Below are positions 22,106 to 34,890 of a stretch of DNA of 64,000 bases, piece after piece. The notes beneath the pieces are model-generated. The model was not told the origin of the DNA, did not search any database, and saw only the letters and a program-made list of their open reading frames with translations. The position numbers and the translations under genes were made by a program. This stretch comes from Crotalaria pallida (lineage: Eukaryota > Streptophyta > Magnoliopsida > Fabales > Fabaceae). The stretch's first letter is position 1. Each line of letters opens with the position of its first letter. The stretch covers positions 71,575,501-71,639,500 of the forward strand of contig CM075655.1 of NCBI GenBank assembly GCA_037953625.1. The letters run 5' to 3'.

Positions 22106-23290
22106 CCTAATTGAACAAATCCTATTTCTTTGAAATGCTTTAAGTTGTTTGAGCAAGAATGTAAATTGAAAGCTATAAACCGACACTCAAGCAATTTTAT
22201 CCTCGTTCACTCCAACAATGAGCTACATCCAGTCCTCCTAATCACCTTAGGAGATTTTTCTATAAATCAAATTGTTAGAAATTACAAGGATTAATTTAGA
22301 TAACCTCACTCAACCTAAACCTTCAAGAGTGTACCAAACTCTTGATTTCTACCCCAATTTGATTCCAGTGACGAAGAACTCTTATAAAGCTTCCTTGAAC
22401 TCCCTTCAAGAAACTCCACCGGGCTAGGAACCTCCTAGTCTTGTGCTTGAGAACCTCTCAAGAGTCCAATACCCTAAGCCACTTAGGGTTTGCTTGGGAA
22501 CAATCCAAGACTTTGAATCAACAAGCTTTTTGTATGTGTATTACGAATCTCACAATGGATTCGCACAAATAAACACAGCTCAATGTAGAAATTGAGACCT
22601 AAACTCAACTTGAGAAGAGAATAACAATATGAGTGCAAAGTTGATTTTTGTGAATTAACACTTCAGAAGAAGAATTAATGAAAGCTTGTAATCAATTTGC
22701 TCTAGTTGTCTTGTTTGTTCTTGTGCAAATCTAAGAGAAATTTCACAATTAAGTTCTGAAAAAGCTTCTAGAGTTGGTTGAGACTCAAGTGCCCTCACAT
22801 GGGTTTTTGAGTCTCTCCAACGTCATTATTTTTGCTGACTGGACCTAAAGACTCGAGTCTTTTGGCCAATACTCGAGTCCTTTTGGCCGCGAAGGAAAGA
22901 TTCGTTGCACAAACAAGACTAACGGCTATATTTGCTGATCTGACATAAATACTCGAGTGTTTTTCAGAATACTCGAGTAGATACTCGAGTCTTTCTCAAA
23001 ATACTCGAGTATTTTGATCAGACATGTCAAAAATTAATTTTCCTTTTTGTTTTTCTTCTCAAGTATTGATTTTGGTTAATCTCAACCTAATAATCATATT
23101 AATTATTTTATTCCTAGAAGAGATTAACTATATCTACCCACTCTCAACATAAATGAAAAATTACAATTACAATCCGATTGAGAATGAGTGAGCACTTGTT
23201 TTCTTTCTTGAATTCTTGTTGTTGTTGATGTTGCAATGACTTCAAGGCTTGATTATTAATTACTTTGTCATCATCAAAATCAAATCCACA

Positions 23291-23807
23291 TAATTAGGAG
23301 CATTGAATTTACATAATTAAATATAAAGTGAAAATAAAGGTAACAATTTTTGGTTTGGATCTTGATCGAGTCGAGAAAAAAGCTCGAATACGATTTTGGG
23401 CCTTAGATATTCTACCAAATCCAATAATGAGCTATTTTTTGGGAAAAAAATTTGCCATCCCACAACATAATATTTTTTTTCCATCGCGACCTTGTTCCCA
23501 AATTTTGTGTCATAAGTTAGTTCATTACTCTTAAAAAATAATTTTAGACTGTCATGAGTAAAGTCATAATTGTAGGAAAATCATTACCTTACTTATGACA
23601 ATAAAATTTTTGTGTGGAATAGCATAATTACATAGTAAGATGGCATAAATTTTTCTCCTAAATTTTTAACTAGACCAGGCCAAGATTTATGTGTTATGAG
23701 CTATGGCACCAATACGGGTATAGTATCGGGTAAAAGGTATGATATTTTCTAAAAAACTGAGATACGAGTATGACAATATAAATTCAAATTTTATATATAA
23801 ATATATA
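23291..23807. other. AT-rich intergenic stretch
   Basis: Between solo LTR A and the Stowaway-like MITE. A 68-codon frame (23,328-23,534) has no recognisable domain. I see nothing else that I can support. Confidence 0.45.
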
Positions 23808-24278
23808 CTTCCTCCGGCTCGAATTATAAACAAATTCAACCACTTTTACGCTTATTAAGGAAGTTAATTGATTGTATTTAATTTTTTCAAATTTATAAAA
23901 AATAGAGGTATTTTGGAAAAGTAGTTGTTATGGATCGGATTTAGAAGGATACTTCAATAAACCGGTTTACCGGCAATAAAGGCCCAAAAAGGGTCCTAGA
24001 CCTCACGAAACCGGTTTGCCGGTTTAAGAGGCCCTTAAGTCTTCACTAAAACGGTATGAAGGGCTCTTTAATAGCCCAATACCCCTTAAAGTCGGATTAA
24101 CGGTATGGGAGGTCCACTAGTGGCCCAAATCCTCCATTTAACCGAATTGACAAAGAGGAAGCCTTTTGATTGACAAGCATAGAGAGGGAAGATTCCCTTT
24201 CCTCGTGATATCAGTATAACGGTTACAAAGCGCGTAAGGAAGTTAAGCCACCTTCCTAGGATTCCCTTTGGCTATGAT

Positions 24279-25719
24279 TGCTGGAAATAGGGATCAGAAT
24301 ACGCAGCGGAAAAAAAACGAAATCCCCTATTTCCAGAACAGGATCCATGCGAGAGAGCATGATTCGAGATTAAAAACGTTTACCTCTTGATGCGAAGAGG
24401 AATACGGTGCTGGTCAAATCGTCCACGAACAATCCACGTCAATCACGAGCGCAGCAAAGTAGTTGCGCCTCTATTGGTATCCACACAAATAGGTTCCCAA
24501 TTGGAGTCACGTCTCTCTTCTCAGTGCTAGAGGAGAAGAGAGAGATTCAGTATATCACTCACTCTCTCTGATACGGACGGCTAGGGTTGCCGTTCTGTGT
24601 CTCACACGTACCAAAACCCTAAGGCTAATACTATTATTTAGACCAGTGGGCTGGGCTTGGCAGCACATATCAGAATGCATCGCACGGTCATACTGTGCAT
24701 CGCACGGACGTAAATTTTATAAAAATACAACTACTGTATTTTTTATCAAATGTGATATCTCCAATCTATCTGTTCTTAGTGTGTGACCCTATACGTTCCT
24801 GTAATGTTGGCAGTAAAGTTAAAATCCCATTTTAAGTTTACAAGCAATGAGCGGTATCTAGCAACACGTCATTGCTACCCAAGTGACAGGAATGTCTGTG
24901 ATCTGACATAACCTTAGTGTGACCAATGATCATGTGTAAATTTAATCCCTTTGTCCAAATATCTTAGTTACACTCGTGTCATGGAAGGTGTCACCCATGT
25001 ACAGTGTAACCTATGGTTTCTTGATCCCTGAGTAGACGTGTCTAAACAAGTCTCGTCAATATCTCATATTGACTGTCTTGAGTATGGCCATACATTTCAC
25101 CGTCTCACTCAGTCAAGGGGCCCAGAGATATAATTCCTATTCACAAGGAAGGACAAATCCTATCTACGTCACTCACATCCCTCTACATGATTTGTCATAT
25201 ACCCGACTACAACCGTTATGATCACCTGGTTAAAGATGAGGTTTGATTGCGTGAAAGCACATAATTCCTCATGTTGGGAACCGTAGCGACTTCAGGTCGA
25301 AGGACCATGTACACCATTGTCACCATGTAGCATTCTCATGGCGGGTCAATCCAATACACAGTTGTCCCAATGTGTACTTAAGTGAAGACTTGATATCTCA
25401 TATCCATGACCGGTGAGATACAGTCATCAGTCTGTCACATACTAGTCTCGATGTATTATAGCTGTCCTTATTAACTGTAATACTCGACTAGGGAATCTTT
25501 AAGGATAATTATCAATCAATAAGATCTCACTATCAAGTCATGTACTTGATATTCTTATGATATTGAACTTATAATCCTAAGGATCTATTTTAATTAAACA
25601 ATTAAAGCACAAATATAATAAATGAAATGCCTCATTATTATTAATAGTAATAATCCATAAACATGAAATAAGTACAAGTAAAAGAGAAAATACGATTGCC
25701 ACTAGGGCACTCTCCAACA
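24279..25719 (-). repeat. 3' LTR of the copia element
   Basis: 1,441 bp. On the - strand it begins TGTTGGAGAGTGCCCTAG directly after the polypurine tract AAGTGGGAGAT. It contains a dyad pair TGCATCGCA at 24,676 and 24,696 (20-bp spacing). The right 190 bp match 49,714-49,902. Confidence 0.88.
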
Positions 25720-25880
25720 ATCTCCCACTTGCACTAGAGCCAATCGCTCATGTATCTAATACCATAAGCCCTAACATGTCCCTCATGGTTTTTTATGGCA
25801 AGAGGTTTAGTCAGTGGATCAGCAATATTATCATCTGTTGAAACTCTGCATATCTTCACATCTCCTCTGTCAATTATCTA

Positions 25881-26968
25881 TCAAATGATGTGAAAACGCC
25901 GAAGTATATGTTTGGATTTCTGGTGAGATCTCGGTTCCTTAGCTTGCGCAATGGCTCCATTGTTGTCACAATAGAGGTCCACTGGAAACTCAATACTAGG
26001 AACAACATCAAGTTCAATTATGAACATCTTAATCCAAACTGCTTCCTTTGTTGCTTCTGATGCAACTATATACTCAGCTTTCGTTGTAGAATCGGCTACA
26101 GTCTCTTGCTTTGAACTCTTCCAGCATATAGCCCCACCATTCAAACAAAATACAAAACCAGATTGTGATCTGAAATTGTCCTTATCAGTCTGGAAGCTAG
26201 CGTCAGTGTAACCCTTTACAACCAGCTCATCTTTACCTCCATATACCAAGAAAGCATCCTTAGTTTTTTTAATTACTTTAGGATATTCTTGACTGCTGTC
26301 CGGTGACCTTCACCTGGATCTGACTGGTATCTGCTCGTCATGCTCAAAGCATACGAAACATCAAGTCGAGTACATATCATGGCATACATGATAGATCCAA
26401 TTGCATATGCATATGGAATTCTATCCATGTGTTCCCTTTCTTCCTTAGTGGAAGGACACTGTTCCTTCGACAAGGTTATACCATGTGACATTGGCAAAGA
26501 TCCCCTTTTGGAATCCTGCATGTTGAACCGTTTCAACACTTTGTCTATGTACGAACTTTGACTTAGGCCAAGCAATCTCCTTGATCTATCTCTATAAATC
26601 TTGATGCCTAATATATAGGTTACTTCACCCAAATCCTTCATATAAAAGCAATTCCCTAACCAAGTCTTAACAGATTGTAAGGTAGGAATGTCATTCCCGA
26701 TGAGTAGTATGTCATCCACATACAACACAAGAAAGACAATTGCGCTCCCACTAACCTTCTTATATACACAAGACTCTTCTTCGTTCTTGATGAAACCAAA
26801 TTGTTTGATTGCATCATTGAACTGAATATTCCAACTCCTAGAAGCTTGTTTTAATCCATAAATGGATCGTTGCAACTTACAAACCTTTCCAGCATCCTTT
26901 GGATCAACAAAACCTTCAGGTTGTGTCATATACACATCCTCTAAAAGATTTCCATTAAGGAAAGCAGT
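25881..26968 (-). pseudogene. Copia reverse transcriptase (C-terminal part) and RNase H
   Basis: The RT part carries GFVDPKDAGKVCKLQRSIYG, LKQASRSWN and the catalytic YVDDILLIG. The connection region (KVLKRFNMQDSKRGSLPMS) precedes RNase H, with TDASFQTD, SKQETVADSTTKAEYI (usual copia signature) and YCDNNGAIAQAKEP. A TAA stop at 26,273-26,275 splits RT from RNase H, and another TAA near 26,969 replaces the Lys codon before TAFLNG. The last residues HIIRRFHI-like region is present (HQKSKHILRRFH). The enzyme would copy element RNA in particles. In-frame stops without other damage indicate a fairly recent loss. Confidence 0.88.
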
Positions 26969-28513
26969 TTAGACATCCATCTGCCAGATTTCATAATCAT
27001 GAAATGCTGCAATAGCAAGCAAGATCCTAATGGATTTTAGCATGACAACTAGTGAAAAAGTTTCATCATAGTCAATACCATGAACTTGTTTGAAACCTTT
27101 AGCAACCAATCGTCCTTTAAAGGTATGTACATTACCATCCATGTCAGTCTTCTTCTTGAAAACCCATTTGCACCCAATTGGTTTTACCCCATCAGGTAGA
27201 TCAACCAAGATCCAAACTTGGTTGGTGTACATGGACTCCATCTCAGATCTCATGGCTTGAAGCCATTTCTCAGAGTCAGGGCTGTTTATAGCCTCTTGGT
27301 AAGTAGTAGGTTCATCTTGATCAATAATCATAATGTCATCCTCTTGAGTCAAGAGAAATCCATATCTCTCTGGCTGAAGAGGAATCCTACTTGACCTACG
27401 TAAAACTTGTGTAACTTGAGCAGGTTGTACATCCACAACATCTTGTGGAACTTGCTCAACATCCATCGCTTGGTCTTGGCTATTTTGGGATTCTTGAATC
27501 TCATCAAGATCTATTTTCCTCCCACTATTTCCTTTAGAGAGAAATTCTCTTTCAAGAAACACGCCTGTGTGAGCGACAAACACTTTGCCTTCTGTGGGAT
27601 TGTAGAAATAATATCCCTTAGTTTCTTCGGGATATCCTACAAAGTAGCATTTGTCAGATTTGGGACTAAGTTTATCAGAAAGTAGACGTTTCACATAAAC
27701 ATCACAACCCCAAATCTTGAGAAAAGACATACTAGGACGCCTCCCAGTACATATCTCATATGGTGTCTTTTCAACCGCTTTCGATGGGGATCGGTTAAGT
27801 GTAAAAGCAGCTGTAAGTAGAGCATGTCCCCAAAAAGAGATTGGAAGGTCCGATTGACTCATCATACACCTAACCATGCCCAACAAGGTTCGGTTTCTCC
27901 TTTCTGAAACACCATTCCACTAGGGCATTCTAGGAGGAGTGAGTTGAGATACTATACCACACTCTTTTAGATAGTCATCGAACTCTTGGCTAAGGTATTC
28001 ACCACCTCGATCAGATCGAAGGGCTTTAATACTTTTGCCAAGTTGATTTTGTACTTCATTCTTGAATTCCTTGAACTTTTCAAAGGTTTCATGTTTGTAT
28101 TTCATCAAATATACATACCCATATCTACTAAAATCATCAGTAAATGTGACGAAGTACGAGTAACCTCCTCTAGCATTTGAACTCATAGGCCCACATACAT
28201 CTTTATGTATGAGTCCCAAAAGTTCATTAGCCCGCTTACTGCTGCCAGTAAATGGGCCCTTTGTCATCTTTCCCAACAAACAAGACTCACATGTCTCATA
28301 AGATTCAAAATCAAATGAGTATAAGAATCCATCTTTATGAATCTTAGAAATGCGTTTCTCATTTATATGGCCCAAACGACAATGCCAAAGAAAAGTTTGG
28401 TTTGTATCATTTGATTTAAACCTTTTAGCATTAACGTTATAGACTGGATGATCAAGATCTAACAAATAAAGACCATTTATTAATTGTGCACTGCCATAAA
28501 ACATCTCATTCAA
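26969..28513 (-). pseudogene. Copia integrase and start of reverse transcriptase
   Basis: The GAG-pre-integrase/zinc module is HCRLGHINEKRI with CESCLLGKMTK. The catalytic core follows with DVCGPM and SYFVTFTDDFSRYG, then LRSDRGGEYLS and, after a TAG near 27,927, NGVSERRNRTLLGMV with the catalytic Glu. The C-terminal region has RRPSMSFLKIWGCDVYVKR and DKLSPKSDKCYFVGYPEETK. RT begins at about 27,250 with QVWILVDLPDGVKPIGCKWV and KGRLVAKGFKQVHGIDYDET. The gene order integrase before RT is what defines Ty1/copia. One in-frame stop breaks the integrase. Confidence 0.88.
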
Positions 28514-29681
28514 ATAAATGGAACAACACTTGCTCCTTATTGAAAACGAAAAACCTACTTTGTCTAAACATGAAACTGGAATAATATTCCTATGAATAGC
28601 AGGTACACAATAAACATCCTCTAGTTCTAAAACTAATCCACTAGGTAAGGTTAAACTACAAGTTCCAACAGAAATGGCGACAACTCTACTCCATTTCCAA
28701 CTCGCAGTTCAACTTCACCTTTAGCTAATCTTCTACTCCTTTTTAGATCCTGCACATTAACACAAATGTGAGATCCACATCCAGTATCTAATACCCATGA
28801 TGTTGAAGCAGAAAAATTAACTTCTATAACAAAAGTACCTGAAGAAGAGGCTCCGCTTTTCTTCATTTCTTTCTCTTTAAGGTAATCTGGGCAATTCCTC
28901 TTCCAATGTCCCTCCTTGTTACAATGGAAGCAATTTCCCTCCTTAGCCACCCCACCTTTAGGCTTAAGAGCCTTAGCTACTCTAGCTTTGCCCTTATCCT
29001 TAGGTTTTTGTGCTTTCCGTTTGGCCTTATCTTTTCCCTTTCCATTTTGAACCAACAATATAGTTTTTCCCTTGTTGATATTCTGCTCAGCAGTTTTCAA
29101 CATCCCTAACAATTTAGTTAAAGTTCTGTCAATGTTGTTCATGTTGTAATTCATGACAAACTGACTAAAGCTCTGTGGTAAGGAATGCAGAATTAAGTCA
29201 ACTGCCAACTCTTGACCTAGTGGGAAATCCATCCTCTCAATCTTCTCAATATAACCAATCATCTTGATTACATGATGACTAACTGGGCTTCCCTCTGTCA
29301 TCTTACAAGTGAAAAGGGACTTTGTGACCTGAAAATGCTCATGCCTTGCTTGCTCTTGATAGAGCTCCTTAAGGTGTACGATCATATCGTACGCACTCAT
29401 GTTCTCATGAATCTTATGAAGGTCAGAGGTCATAGTGACAAGCATGAGAGTGCCAACCTCTAAGGCATCATCTTGATGCCTCCGGAAAGCATTCTGCTCA
29501 GCAGCCGGTGCATTAGCGTGGGGGTGCTTCAGGGAGCGGTTGCTCTAGCACATACAACTTTTTCTCATTCCTAAGGACAATCCTTAGGATTCGATACCAG
29601 TCCAGGAAATTAATTCCCGTCAGCTTGTCCTTCTCAAGGACTGATCACAGTGATAAGTTGTTAGAATTGTTTGATGCCATG
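28514..29681 (-). pseudogene. Copia gag and protease, frameshifted
   Basis: The likely start is the ATG at 29,681 (MASNNSNN), with an early TGA and at least one frameshift before the long frame at 29,445. Gag contains the zinc knuckle CFHCNKEGHWKRNC (about 28,905-28,950), preceded by Lys-rich sequence. Protease follows in the same frame with WVLDTGCGSHIC (aspartic DTG motif). A frameshift near 28,690 moves the end of protease (LPSGLVLELEDVYCVPA) into another frame. Gag would form the particle and bind RNA. The several breaks make it a pseudogene. Confidence 0.82.
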
Positions 29682-29746
29682 GTGATCTAACAACAAAATT
29701 AAAAACAGAATTAAGATCATGTTTATTAAATAGTTAATAAGGACTT

Positions 29747-31539
29747 TGTTGGTTTTGGCCTCAAAATCTCGAGAGGAGGGTGAATCGAGTTTTATTAATG
29801 TATTGTAAAAACCGTTACAAATTAAAAAAATGATTTGAGATGGAGAGATTAAGTGTTTGAAACGGATCGCGAAAACGATAGAAAATATAATTCGAGTAGC
29901 GCGGAAACGTAAAAATTGAAATAAGCGGAAATCAAAAGAGATAGGGATAGAAAAGCTTGCACCGATGAATTTTATACTGGTTCAGCCTTCCCGTCGAAAG
30001 GCCTAGTCCAGTCCCCAAGCGACCCGCCTGAGAGTTCTTATAACCAAGCAATAGAGCCGCACCCTATTACAACCAAGAGCACCCCGCACACTACTAGGAA
30101 CCTCCGTTCGCTAGGGGCCTCAATCACACAGCAGGGTTCCTCACCCTACGAACGTCACAGCGTTCAACTACGGGATTCTCTCCCTACCACTAAGGTTTAG
30201 AACAAATGATGTGAGTGATTACAACAAGTATAATGTGTTCTCAAAACACAGATTCTACAATAAGCTCTATGATAATGAAGTAGTTGTTTCTCTAGGAGTT
30301 ACTCAGCCAACAATCATTTTTGTTCTTCAAAAAATATGAACGTGAAAAAAAACAGAAGACTTGAGAAGAAGAAGAGAGAAACGTGAATGCTCAGAAAGAA
30401 TGAATGAATTAGAAAAACTCTACCGTATGATGGAGTGCAATCCTTTTAAAATAGAAAAATCATTTTAGAATAAAAAAGGATTTTGAGTAAGTAAAACAAA
30501 ATCAAAATAAAATAAAATAAGATTTGAAATAAGTTTTAAAATCAAAACTAAATCAAAATAAAATAAAATAAGATTTGGAATAAGTTTTAAAATCAAAACT
30601 AAATAAAAATGATTTACGAAATAAAATAAAGATTTTATTCTTAAAACCAAAAAGGAAATAATTCAAATTTAAAATCATTTTCGAATTTTATAAAATAAAT
30701 CAGAATCTTTTATATAAAAACAAATCAGGAAATAATCAAAATGATTCTGACACGTTTTTCAATAAAACATGAAGTAATCGATTACTTTCTGAAGGTAATC
30801 GATTATTCCTTCAAAAATAGGAATTCTTAAATTCATTTGAAAACCATGTAATCGATTACACCAAGAATAGTTAATCGATTACACCACTCCTGTTCAATGT
30901 ATGATGCAACTCATTATAATCGATTACACTAGTCAGTTAATCGATTACTGAGCCTCTGATATGCATATGATGCAACATCATGTAATCGATTATTACAGAG
31001 CTTGTAATCGATTACTAAGCCTCTGAAAAATATATGATGCAACAATTATAATCGATTACTTGAGCCAGGTAATCGATTACTCTTATAAAAAAGTAATTGA
31101 TTAACAAGATTCATTTAATCGATTACAACCTCTCTGATTTTTCTATGATGCAACAAAGTTAATCAATTACTTGAGAAGATAATCGATTACTCTCTCTTGC
31201 AAACATACAAATATACAGAGTTTTGTAACATCAAGTATTTTCACAAAGATTAATGCAGAAAACACTTTTTCATGAAAAACACGTTTTTCTTCTTCTCTCT
31301 AAAATGAAAAACTTGTTGGCTTTTATAACTCTTAAAGAAATAAAACTTCATTACCTTACAATTGATCTAAGGAGAAGGTTTCTAATCTATGCCTTGCTTG
31401 AATCTTCAATCTTGAATATGGATGACACTTGAGAGCTTGATCTTGAGTTGGCTTGTTATCATCAAAACACTATCTTGAATTAAACTTGAAGTCCATAGAG
31501 AGTTTGAAGCATGTCTTCCAACTAGCTTGACTTCCAACA
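29747..31539 (-). mobile_element. Solo LTR B in the copia leader
   Basis: 1,793 bp from TGTTGG to CCAACA with a perfect GACTT duplication (29,742-29,746; 31,540-31,544). There is no internal sequence. It contains about a dozen TAATCGATTA sites between 30,775 and 31,190, mostly in pairs 21-23 bp apart, e.g. 30,775/30,796. Joined across it, the copia leader is continuous. A TTCACCCTCC tract near one end suggests minus orientation. A frame at 30,465-30,650 is A/T low complexity, not a gene. Confidence 0.88.
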
Positions 31540-31544
31540 GACTT

Positions 31545-31737
31545 TTATTAAATATTACTCCCGCTATTTTCCTCAAATCAATAACCCTCAATATTGACTC
31601 GGAAAATCTCAGCGTAAGATTTTCTAGTGGGACCAAGATCCATATTTCATCTTATTATGAGTCAAACTTTAGTTGATCACCCATAATTTGATTATTTAGG
31701 TAGGGAACCCTTTAAACTATGATGAGGGTGTTACATT
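31545..31737 (-). other. Copia 5' leader remnant ending in an inverted gypsy LTR terminus
   Basis: Read on the - strand this is continuous with the copia gag leader (after removing solo LTR B). Its right end (about 31,709-31,745) is the reverse complement of the gypsy LTR start with adjoining internal bases at 39,034-39,072: CCATAATGTAACACCCTC is shared. Left of that, similarity stops. The copia primer site expected here is absent. Confidence 0.6.
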
Positions 31738-31745
31738 ATGGTACT

Positions 31746-33191
31746 TGATATTGATCCTATTGTGCATATCGATATGCACAATCGATATCCTCATGCTGGA
31801 TCGATATCCACCCTGTTTTTCTGCATACTGATTTGAGTTTTGAAATACCAAATCTCAATATACTTTACTTTAACCATTCTCAACCCAACATAGATCAATA
31901 TCAAGTACAAATACATTTGTACATGCATAAATTCAACAACCATAGCATCAACTTCATATAAGATTCAAGTATTATGCATAAACAATGAAAAATCACAACT
32001 TAACCTATGATTTTCATTTTCCTTTCCTTACAGTCAAGTTTCTTCATTAGTTCAGCCATTAATCATTATCTCTAACTTGTTCAAATTCAGAAATTATGCT
32101 AGAATGACCTCCAAGTCATTTTCCTATAGCAAGTTGTCAACTTTTCTTAGTTTGCCCTTAAGTTCATAAGAACTCCTATACTTCTAGCCCTTGGATTATT
32201 ATTCTAGCACCCGGTTAACTTCTCCCTTACCTATTTGGAATGATTCAGACTTGCTTTGATTGGAAAGGATTGGTTTTGTTGAGAAAGATCCCAACTTTTC
32301 TGGTTCAGCTGACAAGTTCTGTTTTCAGGTTGAACAAGACAACAAAATCAGTGTTGATCACCCACAATAAGGCAAAATAAATGGTGATCAAGGATTAGAA
32401 TTAAAACTAGGATATGAAAGCTTGAAAATAAAACAAGTTTGAAGCTCCAAAAACACTTGAGCTTACCACACGAAGTGAAGAAACTTAGGTTCTAGAGTCT
32501 GAATTTGCATAAATCAGACTTGGACAACAAACTTCCCAGGTTCACTACTCCCTCCACAGTCCACCAAACTCAACAAACTTAGTATCAACTTGAAGAGAGT
32601 GAAGAGAGCATCGATTTGGTATAAGATTTGATAAGTTTTGATGGTTGAAGCACAGGAAACGAAGAGCACAAAGTGATGACAGCAAAAACTCGTTTTCTGC
32701 AGGAATCTCTAAGTTTTCTAGGGTTTTGCATGCAACTCTCTCTTATTAAGAAATTACACTGCCCTTAAGTGTCCCTTTCATGCCCAAACAGTCCTCAGAT
32801 GGTTTTTGTTGTAATTACGGGTGAAAAACGTGATTAATTCCCAGTCACACGAGTTAAACCGACTTACTTATGAACTCACAAACTCATGGATATCGATATC
32901 CAATATCGATATGGGCATATGCATATCGATATCCATATTACATAATTACAGCATCACATTCAAACTGCCATAACTTTTTCGTTAACCGTTGGATCTTGTT
33001 CAAATTTGGAGACAAGCTTCCTAACATACTTATCTTCAAATCCAACGGTTGGTTTTGGATCTAATGCTATAAATCTTTTATTTCAATTTTCCTAATATAA
33101 GAATTCATACTAACATATAAAACATGCATTATATTCCATTTTATTCATACAACACTTATAATTTTCGAGGATAAATTCCGTGGGCGTTACA
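31746..33191 (-). repeat. 3' LTR of the Tekay-like gypsy, truncated
   Basis: It matches 40,163-41,252 plus 47,037-47,419 of the other LTR, and ends with GCGTTACA before the polypurine tract. It contains palindromes around ATATCGATAT at 31,760-31,810 and 32,885-32,935. The missing part equals about 39,045-40,163 of the other copy. Confidence 0.85.
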
Positions 33192-33238
33192 ACTCTCCCC
33201 CACTTCAAGGAATTGCGTCCCCGAAATTCATCTAATAC

Positions 33239-33714
33239 TTACATAGATTCAAACAGATGAGGATACTTATCACACATCTGATCTTCCAGCTCCCAAGTCA
33301 GGTCTGAGACTTCGCCTCGTCGCCATGCAACTTTGACCAAAGGAATGTCCTTCCCTCTCAACCTCTTGATTCTTTGATCTTCGATGCGGATCGGACCAGC
33401 TTCGAATGTCAGATTCTCTTTCAGTGGTAACATATCCGGTTGAACTTGAATGATAGCCGAGGGATCATGCACGAACTTCCGGAGTTGGACACATGGAAGA
33501 CATTATGCAGATTGGATAGAAACGAAGGTAGAGAAACTTGATAAGCAACAGGGCCGACTCTTTTCAGAACTTGGTAGGGACCAATGAACTTTGGCGGCAA
33601 CTTCTTAGGTTTCAATACTCGACCAATACCGGTTTTCGGAACAACTCTAAGGAAAACATGGTCACCTTCTTCAAATTCCAACTTAGCTCTTCTGCGATCG
33701 GCGTAACTCTTTTG
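33239..33714 (-). pseudogene. Integrase C-terminus and chromodomain-like tail (gypsy)
   Basis: Continues the integrase after a TAG. The first frame reads KLEFEEGDHVFLRV, KLPPKFIGPYQVLKRVGPVAYQVSLP, the usual GPY/F module that helps the integrase bind DNA. A frameshift near 33,475 leads to a second frame with DQRIKRLRGKDIPLVKVAWR and DLTWELEDQMCDKYPHLFE, a chromodomain-like tail typical of Tekay/Del elements. In the family this tail is thought to guide insertion to heterochromatin. The frame ends at 33,239, 47 bases before the polypurine tract. Confidence 0.83.
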
Positions 33715-34890
33715 TCAACTCTGAGATGTCTTCATCTTCTCTTGGATCATCTTGATCTTCTCCGTTGTATCCTGAACTATATCTGGACCAATCAGTGTAT
33801 TCTCCCCCACTTGGAACCAGTACAATGGGGTTCTACACTTTCTCCCATATAGAGCTTCGAATGGAGCCATACCAATACTCGCTTGATAATTGTTGTTGTA
33901 GGTGAATTCCACCAAAGGCAACAACTCATTCCAACTCTCTTGGTATTCCAATGCACAGGCTCGTAACAAATCTTCGAGCGATTGAATTGTCCTCTCTGAT
34001 TGTCCATCCGTTTGAGGATGATATGTAGAACTCAGCCTCAATATTGTCCCCAATGCCTGCTGTAGACTCTGCCAAAGTCTGAAAATAAACCTCGGATCAC
34101 GGTCTGAAATGATGTTAGATGGGACTCCATGCAGTCTTACAATCTCTTTGATGTACATTTGTGTGAGCTTTTCCAATGAATATCGCATATTGATTGGAAT
34201 GAAATGGGTCGACTTCGTCAATCGGTCCACAACAACCCACATAGCCTCATAGCCACCTCGTGTCCTTGGAAAACCTAACACAAAGTCCATGGTTATGCTG
34301 TCCCATTTCCATTCAGGGACCTCCAATGGTTGTAGTTCTCCGCCAGGCCTTTTATGTTCAATCTTTGCCTTTTGACAAACTAGGCAAGATGACACATAAG
34401 CTGCTACATCTGCCTTTAAACCAGGCCACCAGAACATCTTCTTTAAATCCTCATACATTTTAGTTAATCCTGGATGCAAACTCATCTTGGTCTTGTGAGC
34501 TTCATCCAGAATAACTTTCCTTAGTTCTGGTTTAGCAGGAACACAAACTCTGTCTTTGAATCTCAAGATTCCATCTGCTCCCATCTGAAAATCTGGTTCT
34601 TTTCCTTCTGCACTTAGCCTCTGCTTCTCTTGAAATTCGACGTCTTCTTGCTGTAATTCCCGAATCTCCTTAAGAAATTCATTGGAAATCTGCAGAATTC
34701 CCAATTTAACACTTTTCTGGTCAAATTGCACTGCTAAGTTCAAATCTCTGAATTCCTCAATCAACTCAGTTTCTTTCACCATCAATGCACTGACATGCAG
34801 AGCCTTACGACTGAGAGCATCTGCTACCACATTGGCCTTTCCAGGGTGATAGTGTAACTCAAAGTCGTAATCTTTGATGAATTCCATCCA
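33715..34890 (-). pseudogene. End of RNase H and integrase core (gypsy)
   Basis: The frame starts with DFELHYHPGKANVVADALSR, the end of RNase H, after a TAG (RQH-stop-WMEF) at about 34,888. Integrase shows the HHCC zinc module (DEAHKTKMSLHPG; then SSCLVCQKAK), the DDE core (MDFVLGFPRT; ISDRDPRFIF; DGQSERTIQ) and the YGRKCRTPLYW motif. All catalytic residues are present over about 390 codons, and the frame ends with a stop before the GPY/F module. Neighbouring stops make it inactive as a polyprotein. Confidence 0.88.

Larger units (their letters stand above)
11832..23290 (-). mobile_element. Solo LTR A, split by the LARD insertion
   Basis: Two parts, 11,832-12,195 and 22,111-23,290, join into one LTR of about 1,544 bp. 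It starts TGTTGG, ends CCACA and is flanked by TAATT on both sides (11,827-11,831 and 23,291-23,295). No internal element sequence remains, so it is a solo LTR left by LTR-LTR recombination. A run GGGGGGGTGAATA near the left end equals, on the other strand, the TATTCA-CCCCCC tract found near the 3' end of the other copia-type LTRs here, so the element orientation is probably minus. It carries repeated ACTCGAGT palindromes (11,987; 12,010; 12,030; 22,851; 22,871; 22,951; 22,971; 22,983; 23,003). Confidence 0.8.

Noticed and set aside
30775..31190. CRISPR-like look of regularly spaced TAATCGATTA repeats
   Set aside because: The repeats are 10 bp with spacers of 11-13 bp, in a eukaryotic LTR, without cas genes or unique spacers of proper size.
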